Shown here piece after piece: positions 1 through 13,700 of a stretch of DNA of 64,000 bases; within the stretch, counting starts at the first letter, position 1; each line of letters begins with the position of its first letter. This stretch comes from Dendrolimus kikuchii (Eukaryota > Arthropoda > Insecta > Lepidoptera > Lasiocampidae). Below the pieces are notes generated by a model. That model did no database searches, had not been told where the DNA came from, and worked only from the letters and a program-made list of their open reading frames with translations. Where the stretch lies: assembly GCA_019925095.2 (NCBI GenBank), contig CM034394.1, forward strand, positions 9,436,272 through 9,500,271, written 5' to 3'. The position numbers were made by a program, and so were the translations under genes.

Positions 1-520
1 TGACAAGTTTTATAAATCTACATACATAGATATTGTCACGCCTGTTTCCCATTGGGATATGGGTAGGCAGAGACGATAGATTTCCCCCTACTATGATCTT
101 GACAAACACATTTCGCTTCATCAACTTTCATTAATCTCTTCATACATACACGCTTACGTAAAGTGCTTTTCACACGACCTTTCTTCCAAATATCTTCAAT
201 TTTATCATGGTGAGTACGTCGCGGTCAACCGGCACCGACTCTACCACTCACATTACTGTCATATACTTGTTTTGTGATTCTGAGTTCATTCAATCTCTCT
301 ACATGCCCAAACCACCTTAACATTCCTTTTTCAACTCATATCACTATATCCTCTTTCAATCCACGACGTTCCCTTATCACACTGTTTCTTATTCTTCACT
401 TACATTAAACCTTACATAATGTACTTCTCAAAGCTCTCATTTCAACTGCGTTTATCTTATTTTCATACTTCTTCTGCCATACCCAACTTTCACTGCCATA
501 TATTAGCATCGCTACTAATA
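1..520 (-). mobile_element. RTE-like LINE 3' end, degenerate
   Basis: Read on the minus strand, 290-340 encodes a [17 protein letters not shown] motif, which is typical of the C-terminus of RTE-like retrotransposon proteins. It is followed by a basic R-R-P-R region and a 3' UTR with GCCTACCC. The family differs from the five short copies elsewhere in the window. The frame is interrupted by indels and stops. A further fragment of the same 3' region lies at 31558-31690. The left boundary is cut by the window. Confidence 0.65.
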
Positions 521-639
521 CTCCTTGATGGACAGCCAGGCGTACCCTTACCTACTACTACCCTCGCCTACTAGGCATGCCTTATAAATCTAAGTATCAT
601 TAAACTTGCCCTTTTATGAAGTGAAGCCTGGCCTATACT

Positions 640-1050
640 TGAGCGACACAAACGAGGAGCTGCTTGTCAAGGAGGTGGATATGTGGCACAATAGATGTGT
701 AGAGTCACGCGGAGGACCGCGTTAGTGACTCTCGCATCCGCGGCAACCTTCTTATCCGTGACCTAGCAGACAAACTGCCACAATGTCGCCTACGTTGGTA
801 CGGCCACGTTTTACAGAAAACGGCTAGATGTGTGGGTAATAAATGCTTAGGCAAGCCGCCTCCGCCAGATCTTGGTCGAAAGGTTACGCCCAAGAAATGC
901 TAGCTTAACGTAGTAAGGGATGACATAAATACTAATGGTCCCCCAATTAGAGATGCCACAGGCCACGCGAAGTGGAGGACAAAAAGTAGGAAAACGGACT
1001 CTAGGCTTCTAAACATACGTTACAAATGGAACCAAGATTTAACACTAGGA
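640..1050 (+). mobile_element. RTE-like LINE C-terminal fragment, second family
   Basis: The plus strand encodes DSRIRGNLLIRDLADKLPQC followed by RLRWYGHVLQKTARCVGNKC, then PPIRDATGHAKWRTKSRK after a stop. The R-LRWYGHV motif and the spacing to the K-W-R-x-K block match C-termini of RTE-type LINE proteins. Stops and a frame break show it is dead. It lies opposite in orientation to the element at 1-520. Confidence 0.6.
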
Positions 1051-1059
1051 TGATGATAA

Positions 1060-3699
1060 CATAAATACTAATTAGATCATTCTTACCTAAATAGGTTATA
1101 AAATCGATGGTAGGTACTAGACTGAAACGAATTGTATCTAACCTTGAAAAACTTGTTACTGCGTATGAAAAAATATAAGTTCAGTAATCCTTGACGGCGT
1201 TCACTGGCCGAAACCTATTTTTTGTCTAGTTTATACAATTTTACTTATTCATTTTAGTCGTTTCTACAACTAGTATTTAACAATACCTAAGTATGGATAT
1301 TATATTGATGTCACAATTTAAATTTAAAAACCAGTAGTTTATAATAAATGTACTTATAATGTAACATGTCCTTAGATTGTGAACGTATATAAAAAATCTC
1401 GTAACCAATGAATAAATACTGCCGCAGCACATCGAGTGCGCTTTGATTTTAACCAAACCTACTTATTACTCAATGCAATCTTAGGCCTCGCTTCGCAACC
1501 TATTCTTCGTCTTTACGCTTTACTTAAAACGCATACTAAATTTTAAGTATATTATGGACTTTATGATCCGTTCACGGTTTATTATATGACTAGTTAGATT
1601 ATAAACTCGCGGTTCTTACAATATCCCGCTAACATAGAAACCATAATTAGCGAGTAAAATGTCCTGAAAGTACAGTAGTCCTCACACACAACAATTCTGC
1701 TCGTGGCACACAATTATACCAACATTTACTGTTTTCAGATAAAAATAGTAACAGAAATTTATAACTGTATACGCCATCCCTTTCTAACACAATTACAACG
1801 TCATAAATGAAAATTGTTCATATTTATACGTTTTGTACATTGATATATAAAAAACTCGTTTTGTAGCTACATTAGTACGGTTTCTATAGAATCAGTTATT
1901 CTTGTGAGGCCAAAGTAATTTTATCATACAGCAATAAGAATGATACAAAGAGTAATTACTAATTTAATGTGGATTTATTTCAATAGACAATTTGTTGTAG
2001 ATTAATATTGAATTAAAAATTGTTTCTAATATATAATAAACACAATTTTTCAAGAAGCAACTGATTAATGAGTAATAAATTTCAAGCTTACAACCGAATA
2101 AGTCATGATAAAATCAGTCCACATAATACTCAAATTAAAAATGTGTTTCTGGAGTAGAAACAATAATTTCAACAATTCAGCAAGTTACAAAACCATTATA
2201 TTATAAAGAGTTATATTTAAACCTATATTTCTCTTTAAAATACCTACATTATTCTGCTCAAAATGATTTTTAGATAACTTACATAATTATACTTATTTAT
2301 TTATTCGAGTACCTATAATATGGCCATCCAAGAACGAAACATAGCCCATACTAGTATCTGATAGGCATTTTGAAGAGATCGTTTCTCTGGAATATGTCTA
2401 CTAGATACAGGTGATGTATGTAATACTTCCTGGCGTGTACGCTCGAATTGTATGGCAATAGCCTCATTGTACTGGTATATATAATCTTAAATATAATGCA
2501 AACTATGCAAAAACTGCTGCGATATAGTCATTTTTTTATAATATAATTCTGTAAATGAAAATAATGTTCCAAGTAAAATTTATATTGTATTGGACGTTAT
2601 AGCTAAGTCTATCGATGATTATAGGTTCATGCAATTTATGTATTACTGACCACTATAGTTTCTTTCTTATTCATGTAATGAAATGTATAAGCTCCGAAAT
2701 TCCTACTCATATACAACTTTGGTGTTACATTTTGCCTAACTACAAGGTCCTCGGTACTCAAATATTGCTAAAGTTACAAAAATTCCTCCAAAATACTGAC
2801 ACCACATTTTTATCGCAAAAATATGACTACAAAAATTCTAATTATCTGTTTAAACTACAAATCTCTTAATAAAAATTTATTATCTCTTCCTATAATCATA
2901 AGGATTATAAAGTTTTCGTACACTAAAATCGATCAAAAAAATATCGTTAGGTCGATAGTATTTATTATTGTTCCCACTGTGACTATGGAAATATATTCGA
3001 TAGAAAATGGTAGCGTGGAAAATCGATTCAAAAAAATGTGTATAAAATAATGTAACCTAATGGAAGACTTTTGTTTTGAAACTGAATGCGAGATTTCTTT
3101 GCTTCAGAATATTTTTATTCGTCTGAGCATCAGAAAAAGATAAAGTGGAATGTGCAAAATGAATGTAGAGTTCATCTATCATATTGTATTAAAACTAGGT
3201 ACATAAACAGTATGAATATATGAACACTTTAACTTATGTTGACAAATACGATAACAATATTGTTTTTATACACTACATAATACTAGTAAAAAGTAACGTC
3301 AAAATGTAAGCGCTAAAAACAATACGAAACGCAACCCGTTTTATTGCAAAATACTGTGTCTCTTCCGCAACATCTTCTATTCTCTACGATATTTAAAGCG
3401 TTCAATAAAGCTACAAATAAATAACACATTAAAATATTTAAATACAATAACTTAACATTAGAGCAGTCAACTTTGAAACTAATAAAGGTCAAGGTGCACA
3501 CCGGAAAGTTAAAGAAAAGATGCGCCGATTCATTGTACAATAACTTAGTGATGTATTTATAATAAGATTTATGCAATCCGGTATCCACCCAACTTAGAAG
3601 GAACTATGGCACTAACACTTAGCTACTCTCTCTACTTTCCTTTGAATCTCAAAGTACCACAGTTCTTGGCACAGCGCTTTAGTACCTTCGCGCCGGTCG
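1060..3699. other. AT-rich downstream flank and 3' UTR region of otopetrin
   Basis: No coding exon or known repeat recognised. The short open frames here (for example near 2615-3050) have no recognisable motifs and AT-driven composition. Part of 3300-3699 is probably the otopetrin 3' UTR. Confidence 0.5.
3340..3345 (-). terminator. Possible polyadenylation signal of the otopetrin gene
   Basis: Minus-strand AATAAA about 355 bp past the stop codon. A second one lies at 3114-3119. Such hexamers are common by chance in AT-rich DNA, so the 3' end of the transcript is not settled. Confidence 0.3.
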
Positions 3700-4706
3700 C
3701 TACATGTAAGCGGGTTTCATCTTGTAAGCCCGTTTCCATATCTCACACAAACAAACCGTCGAGTGGAACCGGTAGAATATGGCCAAAGGCATGGAAACGT
3801 GTGTAATGATCGTCCAAGCCCACAGCCCGTAGAAGTGTAACTGGATTGGGTGCGACTCCGCGCGAGATTTCTCGAGAGTGTTGATCGCCCACATCGCCAA
3901 ATTCGTCACTAACAGGAACGTCACTATTTCCCTTCCAGGCTTCTTTCGTAATTGTTCCGGAGTTTTTGCTGATCTTCGACTCGCATCAAGAATAAACATC
4001 GTCTGACATGTCGTTTGTATTAAAGAGGATAAAGCAGTTATTAATATCAAGATAGTGTTCTTTTCTATAGTGAAGTGTCCTCCGATTATAGTGAACGTGC
4101 CGTAGATAAACATGCCCGTCTGAGCTCCAACTAATAATATGTTATCCAATTCCAAATTTCTGTTTCCATCATACTTTAGATTTCTCACGCAAAACATGCC
4201 AGCTAAACTAGCTAATGTTGTCATCGCATACAAAGCTAATTCACAGACATTAACCTCTACAACAGCTAAGGTTGCATAATCTTTTTTCGATACAAGTACA
4301 AAGAACAAGATCAAAGATATAATCGTAAGTACCAGCACGAGAATTCCAAAGAATAGACCTTTGTGGGCTCGTGCACAATCGACACTGTATAGATGAGGCG
4401 ATTTCTTATAAGCAAGACCTTCTAGTATTCGCGCTTTAGCTATAGCAGCAGCCACGTCTTTTGATGGATATTTAGAAATATTCTTCCACATGACGTATAA
4501 AATTGCAGCGCAGATAAGTGAGTATTCAATCGTGCAGGGAAATAGGAATGGAGAGGCATCTTGTACTAGTGAGCCCATGATATTAGTTCGTCGACATTCG
4601 AATATGTGGTGAGGGCCTTTCAATCCTCTGGGAACACGAAGATGTGCCGCTGCTGGGTGGGAAGGTGGCACTTCAGTGGCCAGAGATGCGAACGCTTTTT
4701 GAAATG
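3700..4706 (-). CDS. Otop: Otopetrin last coding exon: TM6-TM12 and stop
   Basis: 1007 nt starting after a TTTTGTGATTCCAG acceptor and ending with TAG at 3700-3702. It encodes 334 residues: the TM5-TM6 loop, [12 protein letters not shown]6 with the conserved CTIEY, then TM7-TM12. The last two helices contain WAINTLEK and [20 protein letters not shown], and the protein ends [17 protein letters not shown]. It is the longest open frame in the window. The first ATG in this frame falls inside the acceptor site and is not a start. Confidence 0.97.
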
Positions 4707-7700
4707 CTGGAATCACAAAACCAATTAAATTGCGTTAATAACATATATTCACACTTGAAAGCTTTAGTTGATAAAACACTTTAATACTAAATGGCGCATA
4801 ATAAAGCGTCTAAATCTTTATAAAGTAATGCTGATTACTTAAACTTAGCAGGAAAAAAGATAAAGTGCGAACGCAGGTTCATGTTCAAAAACGTGAGTAA
4901 TATAAACTTCAACCTAATAAATATACTTGTGGTGGTGAAAAGGGTTTCGCGAGAATAATTTTTTAACAAAAGCGGCTTGGGCAACAAATTATGCGGGTTA
5001 GGACACGAGTTTATGAGGGGTTTGAAAAATTGGTATTTAGAGGCAACCTTTGCTGGATGAAAGTTGTTTTCTATCCTTATATTGGAATTTAGAAGATTAG
5101 AAATGAAATTTCTCAAAAGCTTTATAACTTTGATAACAAGGACATGAGTCATTTTTACGTTTAATCATCTTAAAACTATTGATAATATCTTGTCTCGTTT
5201 CTTTCTTATCAAATTTTGTTTAATTTGTTAAGTTGTTGTAATGAAATTTGGTAAAATTAAAGAATAACAAGACTTGTATTTATATCACATCTTACATCAC
5301 GGTCATTGACATAAACTGATTACCATAAAGTTTGGTATACATGAACTTTCGTAGCGAAAATGAATGAAGAATACTTTTTATCTTAGAAAGCGGGATAGAT
5401 ACTTCAGGATAAAATTTCACAATAAACAAGATTATTATTGTTTTTTATAACTTCGGATATATGAAAAAAACGTACGGTACTTTTTTTCTGAGAAGCCTTA
5501 TAACTTCGTACTGTCTAATAAAACTTTTATTAACAGTAGGTAGTTCAATAAGAAAATTGTGATATTTACAATGTTCCATCAGCATTAGGTAATTTTTAAT
5601 TTAATCATATGATAAACTCTTACTTACTTCTGTTAATGATTTATTGAGGTATCAGTATAAATTTTAATGTTAGTAACAAAATATTGAACGGCACGGAGTA
5701 AAACCTGCGTCACACGATATCGATTGCTTGCAACCACAATCTACCTAGCCGTGCAGTAAATAGATTTAAGTTGCATTATCGTTCATTGCGTCCAATGAAC
5801 CAACATGACCGCACAAACAATAGTAAAAATTTTAGACCAGATTATTTAAAGATGGTGACCTAGGCTCAGTATTCTATTTAAAGCATTATTTTATAAAGTC
5901 ACTTTAATTAAAAGTTAATAAAAATACCATCACCTATGGCACACCTAGGCACAATATTCTATCCTTATTTCGACTATATTTTATATGAAAGAATTACCGG
6001 AGACATAATCGTTTGTATAAACATTAAACGCTGATTAACAAAAATGTATACATACATTCCAACTCCATAGTAACTAGTATAGCAACCTTTCATTATAAAT
6101 TTCAATAAGACCTTACCGAGTCGATGCGAGAGTCCTATTGTTTTATTCTCTGGGTCGTAGAATGTCAGGATCTCGTGTTTCGTTTCCTGAACGAGCACGT
6201 TCAGCCATACACTGAGATTCGTGCCAACCATATGCATTAAACCGAACCGTGCCACAATCTTGTGCTTGTATACTTTCATCTGTAATCATCGAAATTGATA
6301 TTTTAAAATGATCCAGAAAATTATTATCATTATATATGTAGATAGATAACATTATATTGCATGTTGCTGGGAAGTTTCTTGGCAGCAATAACACGTTGCG
6401 AAGCAGTGTACACAGAATAAGAAGTAAATTGAATAATGTATAACCTACAAAAAAAACTGTATAACAACATTTGAATTTGCTCACCAAAATAGACAATAAG
6501 AAAAATGCATCATTACAATACTATCTTGATAAAAACAATCATCATCCTCATCAATCACAATTAATATTTAAAGTAAAGGATAAAAAATCTTAGGTAATCT
6601 GGTGATGTTGTTGGTGCGGAAAATAAGACGGGTATTGTTATTATGCGCTTATCGTTAAATCCTATGTCTAACTTTTTTCCACCAATATGTACTGTATTCG
6701 GTTCAATGTATTTCGTAGACCATTTTAAACCTAAAAGTGTGTAGATCAATATCTAGTAAGCAAAGAATAACATGAGTTGACGTACTCTGTATTCTACCGG
6801 TATAAGTGTGAGTCCACCTAGTTTATTGAAACTTAGATATTTTAGACTTAGCAAAATAACATACACACTTCCATTTTACATCTATCCGATGTGACCGAGA
6901 TGATGTTAATCCATATTACTTTGAATGTTTATTATGTTTGTTTGCTCTTTTTAACAGAGTGCAGAGTGCATTATATACCGATTATCATAGAAATTAGTAT
7001 TTATTACGAGTTTTTGATAACAAGGATCATTTTCATCCCAAATAATAAGAAAATTTCCATGAAATATTGATTCAGAACGCCACGGAGCTGCGTGGTGCCT
7101 ATAATATAACACAAGAATAATCTATTTGTTTGAGAAAAGAACCCGGAAAATTGAAGTAACATACTTAATGTTACTTCAATTTTATAAATTACTAGCGGCC
7201 CGGCGCGGTTTCACCCGCGTCCTGTCCCGCTCCCGTAATATATAGCGTCATGTTTTATAGCCTATGACACTACCTATTAACGTAACTTACGAAAGAATTT
7301 TTAAAATCGGTAGATATTAGATAGATATTAGACTTACATACCTCATTGTTAAGAAAGATAAAGTACATCTGTATGAAGATGAACGCCATTCGAGTGGCCG
7401 GCGTGAGGGCAAGCAGCACGTTGTGGCAGTTGGTGTTCCGTTCCAGCTCCCAATACTGACCGAATTCCAAACCGGAGTAGATCATTGAACCAATACCGAA
7501 AGCTGAAAAAGGTCAAATCCTTGACTTAGTTTACTAATGGTGTCAGAATGATATTCGCTATAAAACTAGGTATATTTGAGATGAACGATGGATTGCCAGT
7601 GGAGAATTTTAAAAACCAGTCCAATATGTAAGAATTCTTAATTGCTAGAACGAGCCAATACACAACTTATTCAACATATGAAAAACAAATGGTTATGATT

Positions 7701-10700
7701 TTTTCTAAGCCTAAACGGAGCAAGATATACATTATCTGGAATCACTAATTTAGGTGAGCAAGACGCTCATACCCTTTTTACCATCAACATCTACCTACTT
7801 ATGGCCACGCGTGCTCACCTATGTATATAATAATAAGTTATCAAGTGTATACAATAAAACAAGTTTTCACCAAAAGTTGTGGTAATAATCAAGGACCCAG
7901 CAAATACAATGTCCAGAGTTAAGTTTGCAGGCAGTTTCATTCTCTGTAATACCTATATTCAAACTTGGTCATTAATATTTTGAAAGGAAATAAGCAATAT
8001 TGATAAATTTAAAAAAAAACAGTATAATATCATGAAACACCACGCTCGCTCCTAAAATTATTAGTAGATTATCCAAAGCCGACCCGAATTCACGAAGTTA
8101 CTAAATTGAAGAGGCGTGCCTATTTAAGCCAAGTTTGTTTGGAACTAATGCACAACTTCTACATCTTACCTAAACTAAGTCTACGCATAACATGTTTATT
8201 TGTTTGCTTATAATTGTATAATCTTCAAGATTTATTAAACAAAAAAATCGTATAATACTTTTGTTATATTGGTAGATATGTATTTTCAATTGACCTCCAC
8301 TAGTTTCCAACAAAATGTTTTAAATAAAGAAACAGTAATTTTGATTATTTTTTTATGTCTTTGTATTTTTTATATTGTACTTCACCTTTATGAAACTTTA
8401 TTCTGGCAAATAAAGTTATTGAGTCATATTATCCATACTATTTCTCGTTTTAAATTAGATTTTTTTATTTACACGCACAATTTAGGTATACTTTGTTTCT
8501 GCTCTATTTAGCGTAGTATCTTTCTTCGATAAGCCTCAGAGAAATTGTCGATCTATGACTTACACCGAACATGTATGATGGATTTCTTATGACAGTGGAT
8601 AATTCACAATTTCCAAAACACCTGCGTTTATAATAGATATCCTACAAAATGCACTAGCAAAAAACCCAAACCTCTATGCCTTGCTAATACATGTAGTTTT
8701 CTCTATTGATTACAAACTTAAAAAGTATTTCAAAGTAGATACCAACCAACAGCACCCATTCTAAGATAAAAGCTGCCATAATGATGAGTTCGTGACGCAA
8801 GCGCAAATCCTAAAGAAAGTCTTTTCGCGGGCAGTTGCGGGATCGCGTGCGCAGCCGTCGCTGTGCTGCGCTCGGTTCGTGACGAGCAAGAGTCTGACTC
8901 CGATGGTGACGAGCTCGTATCAGATTCTGGACACGAAAATATTATATATTAAGGAATTAGTACGTAACAAAATAATAATAGAAACGTAGCCAGCATTCTG
9001 GGCACTTCACCCATTGATTTCGATGAACTAGGCTGTTATATATCAATATAGAAGTCACAATAATAAAACAAATGTTTTCTTTTAAAATAGGTATATTACG
9101 TAATTGAATATGATAAGTCTGATCAGATCAGCCCATAAACATTTCACTGATGGATTCGAGCATTCTCAATTTCGAAAAAATAGGTGGTTTGCCAGTAAGG
9201 TTGCACACATTGTTAATTTTCATGACGTATGATTTCCAGCGAGAATTTAACCCAAATTATTAGAATGAGATGGAAATACCGATTATGTGTGCTATTTAAT
9301 TATAAAATTATTCTTATTAACACTTGGTACTAGTCATCCTGGGAACAATACCACGCAAGTAACTTATAAACATGATAAATATGATATTAACTACATCACA
9401 AAAACAAACAATTCTGTCTGATCCGATATGTGAAGTATTCCAACAGCTGGGTGATTTGATAGGAGTTCTTTTATTTTAATTCATTTAGAGAAAATAATTT
9501 CGAAGTTTTGTAAATAGATTGCAAGAGAGTTCCATACAATTAAAAATACCTCCGCGACAAATTCTTAAAAATCTTCAAATTAAAAGCATTTCTCAAAGTA
9601 TCAATAGTCTATTACCTAGAAAAATCTTTGTCACAAATATAATTAATGCCAAGTAAATTCTTTTTATAAATCCAAAGATCCGAACGTCTATAATGAATGA
9701 ATGAATAAAGAAAAGACTTTATTGTTCACCAAAATTAGATCTACGTTCTTAAAAACTAGATACAATAAATGTTGAACAAAGGGCGGCCTTATCGCTTAAA
9801 ACAATCTCTTCCACTCCCTAAACTAAGGAAAATATTAAAACATGACAGTGGCGATGTAGACAATAAATAATATAAAGCATTCAAAATATATATGAAATAA
9901 GTAAATAAAAATCTTTATTATATACTATATAAACATATCATAATACATACAGAATAAGTAGCACCTGAGAGGACCAAAAATAATTAAAAACCAAAAGAGG
10001 ATACTGACTTAGCTTGTCTGTTGTTGAGTGGCAGTGAGTTCCATAAACGGACAGCCTGTATTGTGAAGGAGTTATCAACGAAGAAAAATATAATAATGTA
10101 TAGGTATATAAAATTGAAAGATTCACTCGGTCTATTTCATCTCCAGCAAATTTACGAGAATGCAAACATTTCGCTAGAGCGCTAGTTTGCGCGCTGCCCG
10201 CTGGGCTTTACGGCTCATTTAAATAACAAATATAGATTTGCACAATTCAAAAAGAAAAATCGTTCCCACTATTTCCACGAGGGCTTCGGGCACAAACAAG
10301 GGAAAAAATGTGCGATAAAAACAGGGCAAAGTACGTATTACGTCACACGTCAAAGCCTCTTTGCAAGAATAAGCTTCGCCTCGAATCGGCTCTCCTATTT
10401 CTTTTATTACATTTTTTGGTAAAGCGTCTGGAAAATATATTCTCGATTGGCTTGTTTGCACAATTTTTTATTGCGAAGTAAATATTGTTTCTTAACTTAA
10501 AGACAATTTTTAAGCGAGGAGCAGTCTAATTGTTTGAAGATACCGCCTAAATTTATCTGCATTATTACTCGACCACCCTTTACTATTGTACATAGATGTA
10601 CATTGCCGACACTAAGACGTGGTTAATAGGAAAATAAGCGCAATTTTTGCAGCTCTCGAGAATTTATGGCCTGTACATTATCATAATATGTAAATAAGAC

Positions 10701-13700
10701 AGAAGTAACCAGACGCGTGTGAACCGCGTACTGTGAAGGATTCCACATTGGCGAAAAATGTTATACCATTTAGCTACAGAACCCTAAAAAGCGTCTAACT
10801 GAAAATATCATGTACCTCAAAAATTGTTCCACGAATATTCCTCAAATCAAGTAATTTATAATTAATAGTTTTTTTTTTCCACAGTATTTTTAAAAATTGT
10901 ACATTTTTTATTTTCTGCTAGCTGTCCCGGCAAACTTCGTACCGCCTCGGAATCGATAAATAAAAAATCTGAATGATAATTGCAGAAAGTTTCAACTTTA
11001 GTAAAAAATGTGGTCAAAACTTAACCGGAACGAACATCAAACGTTTGACATTCAAAACCAAACAAATGAAAAAAACTTCACTTTTAAATTTAATTTATTT
11101 CTAAACGACGAGACGAACATCAAATGTTTGACAGATAGGAACAGTTTCTAAGGGAAAGCTAAATTGTTGTTTTTACTCTATTCCAAGCATTTTTTTCTTA
11201 TTTACTCACCTTTTAAACCTCCCCTGGACTTCCACAAATAATTCAAAACCAAAATTAGCCAAATCAGTCCAGCCGTTCTCGAGTTTAAGCGAGACTAACG
11301 ATCAGCAATTGATTTATATATATATAGATTTTCACTACACCATTGTATAATAATTTTAGTTCAAGTCAAATTTCTTTCTTCTAAATTTTATTTTTATGTT
11401 TCCATGTCTCTAAACATAAGGTTATGTGACACACTGTCGGAAGACAGTTTTTGTGTTTGGCGACTGAGAGGCGCATACTTTTCATACATGCACAAAATTA
11501 CCCAGAGAGGGCACTCTATCTCCTACTATATTAATGTACTTTGTGTTCGCGACGCTGTTTCTGAGTCTGACTAAAATTGTATAGGACTCTAAAAAATTGT
11601 TTTTTATCAAGGCATATTTTGAAGCAGACGCTCGAAATAAACGAAACGAGAATATATTAAAAAAACCCGAATATGTTATAAGATTTTAAAAATATTTTAT
11701 TTATAATATTACAAAATTCTAAAAATGCCGTGTCCTTAGAAGCTATTAAAAAGAATGTAATGTATGCTGAGACACATATTAGAAGTGAAACTTCAACAGG
11801 CAAGTGGAAAAACGAATCGCAACGGACAAGTGGCAAAACCTATCGCAACAAAATTTTAACCTGAAGTTTTACGGGCAGATTGTTAATGTACTTGTCCACA
11901 TTTCGATTTTTCGCAGATTTACTGCAAATTATGATTTGGTTAGGTTAAGTAAATTTTAATGAATGCATTTTTTATTTAAACATATTCTATTTTATCAAAC
12001 AAAAAAACTGTATTCGATCCGGAACCAAAAAGAAACCATCCATAGTCTACTTTAACATTATGTCGCCTCTCACCACGCGATATACCTTCTATTCCCTCCA
12101 CGCGGCCGTAACGCTTTATCGTGACAGAAAAAATCCTAATTCCCCCGTCTACATACAAGTTTCACTTCAACAACTGGTATATAGTCTACTACACCTATAT
12201 AAAGGTTGTTCGGGATTCACGTAAAAATTACTGGATACCCATTTCGCTGATCGACAGCAAATTCTTACACTTATAATAATTAAAATCTGCGTTATTTTTT
12301 ATCCTGGGAAAGGACACAGGAATTTTTTTGGGAATGATTTCAAATGACCAAATTGAAAAAAGAAATTCGATTTCCAATGCGATATTTTCACTGATCGATA
12401 GCAAATTGTATGTAATAAAATATGTGATACTTTTTATTCCGCGAATCTAGCGGGAATTTTCTCTGGAACGGTTACAAATGAGTAGTTTACATAAAAATTT
12501 GCTGACTCGGATCCAATTGATACTAAAAATATATATTCCGGGACTCTATATATTTCCCGTGATTTCCTAACTTCGAAGCAACAATATATATATTAGAACT
12601 TGCTTGATATTAAATTTTCTACATTTATTAGATATCTTTATCAGAACAGACATAGTTATGCATTCCTTTAGTAACATTACTTATCCGGGGGTTTTTACGA
12701 GAATCTTCGGAATTCGTTTATTTTCTACTAAAAAACCCATTGCTCTGCTGAAAATACTCTTTTATTTTAAATACTGGCAAGGTAACAGTAATCTACGTTA
12801 CCTTCAAACGTGGCTAAAGTCGCAGGCAAATCTTAGTAATTAGATTTAAGTGTAAAACTTTCTGTAAAATTTATTCTTTGTCAGACACCGAGACGTAGTT
12901 CCGCTTTGAAATTTCAAAGAAACGGAAAGCCAAAAAATATAATTTAGTTCTTTGAACGTAGAATTTGCTGACGGCAATTTTGAAGAATTCTGTATTACTT
13001 ATTACGCGTTCTTTGCGATCCTTTTGCTCGAGTAATGATGCAATTTAACATTCTCTGAAAAACCTTAAAAAATAATGAAAACGTTGAACATTTTATTCTA
13101 AATTTAGTCGATCTCTTTCAAAGGTTTCTAAATATTTATTTTAATGTATTAACATTATAATATAATCAGTTGTACTAACTAACTAGTGGTTAACGTAATA
13201 AAATAAATAAATCGGCAGACAAGCACACACGTTATATATCCCAAATTAAGCATGTTACGCTTGTTTTATGGGTAATATACAACGAACTACCCTGGGGCCG
13301 ATTCTAGACCACACAAAATGAAATTTACCATGTCGGGAATCGAACCCGGACTACAACGCAGAGGGCGTTGTAGTGAGGTAGACCGCAAAAAGATTAGCCA
13401 GCCCGCTCAACCACATAAGCCGTCGAACATCGCAATACTTTAATGGCTAACGCACCCAAATCTCATTCTAGTAACGTGGATTTGAGTCCTAGAGAGGAAG
13501 CAAACACAGCTTAGACAAATTTTATATAATACAATGTGCATAATGTTACCGTTACCATGTGATAACAGTGATGGAAAACATCGTAATAACACTTGGTCAT
13601 CGAGATATCCGTAACGTGAATATGTGTTACCCTAAAACTGGACTTAAGACTTAAGCCCAGCAATGCGACATCTATGAGATGATATTGCTGTTATATCATC

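Larger units (their letters stand above)
6280..7341 (-). other. Otopetrin intron between TM4 and TM5 exons
   Basis: 1062 bp from GTATGT to TACAG. It contains a perfect 16-bp inverted repeat at 7147-7183 and the truncated repeat end at 7192-7265. Confidence 0.85.

Noticed and set aside
2615..3050. Two overlapping open frames of 75-84 codons
   Set aside because: AT-driven composition, no motif, no splice context, and they overlap in different frames.
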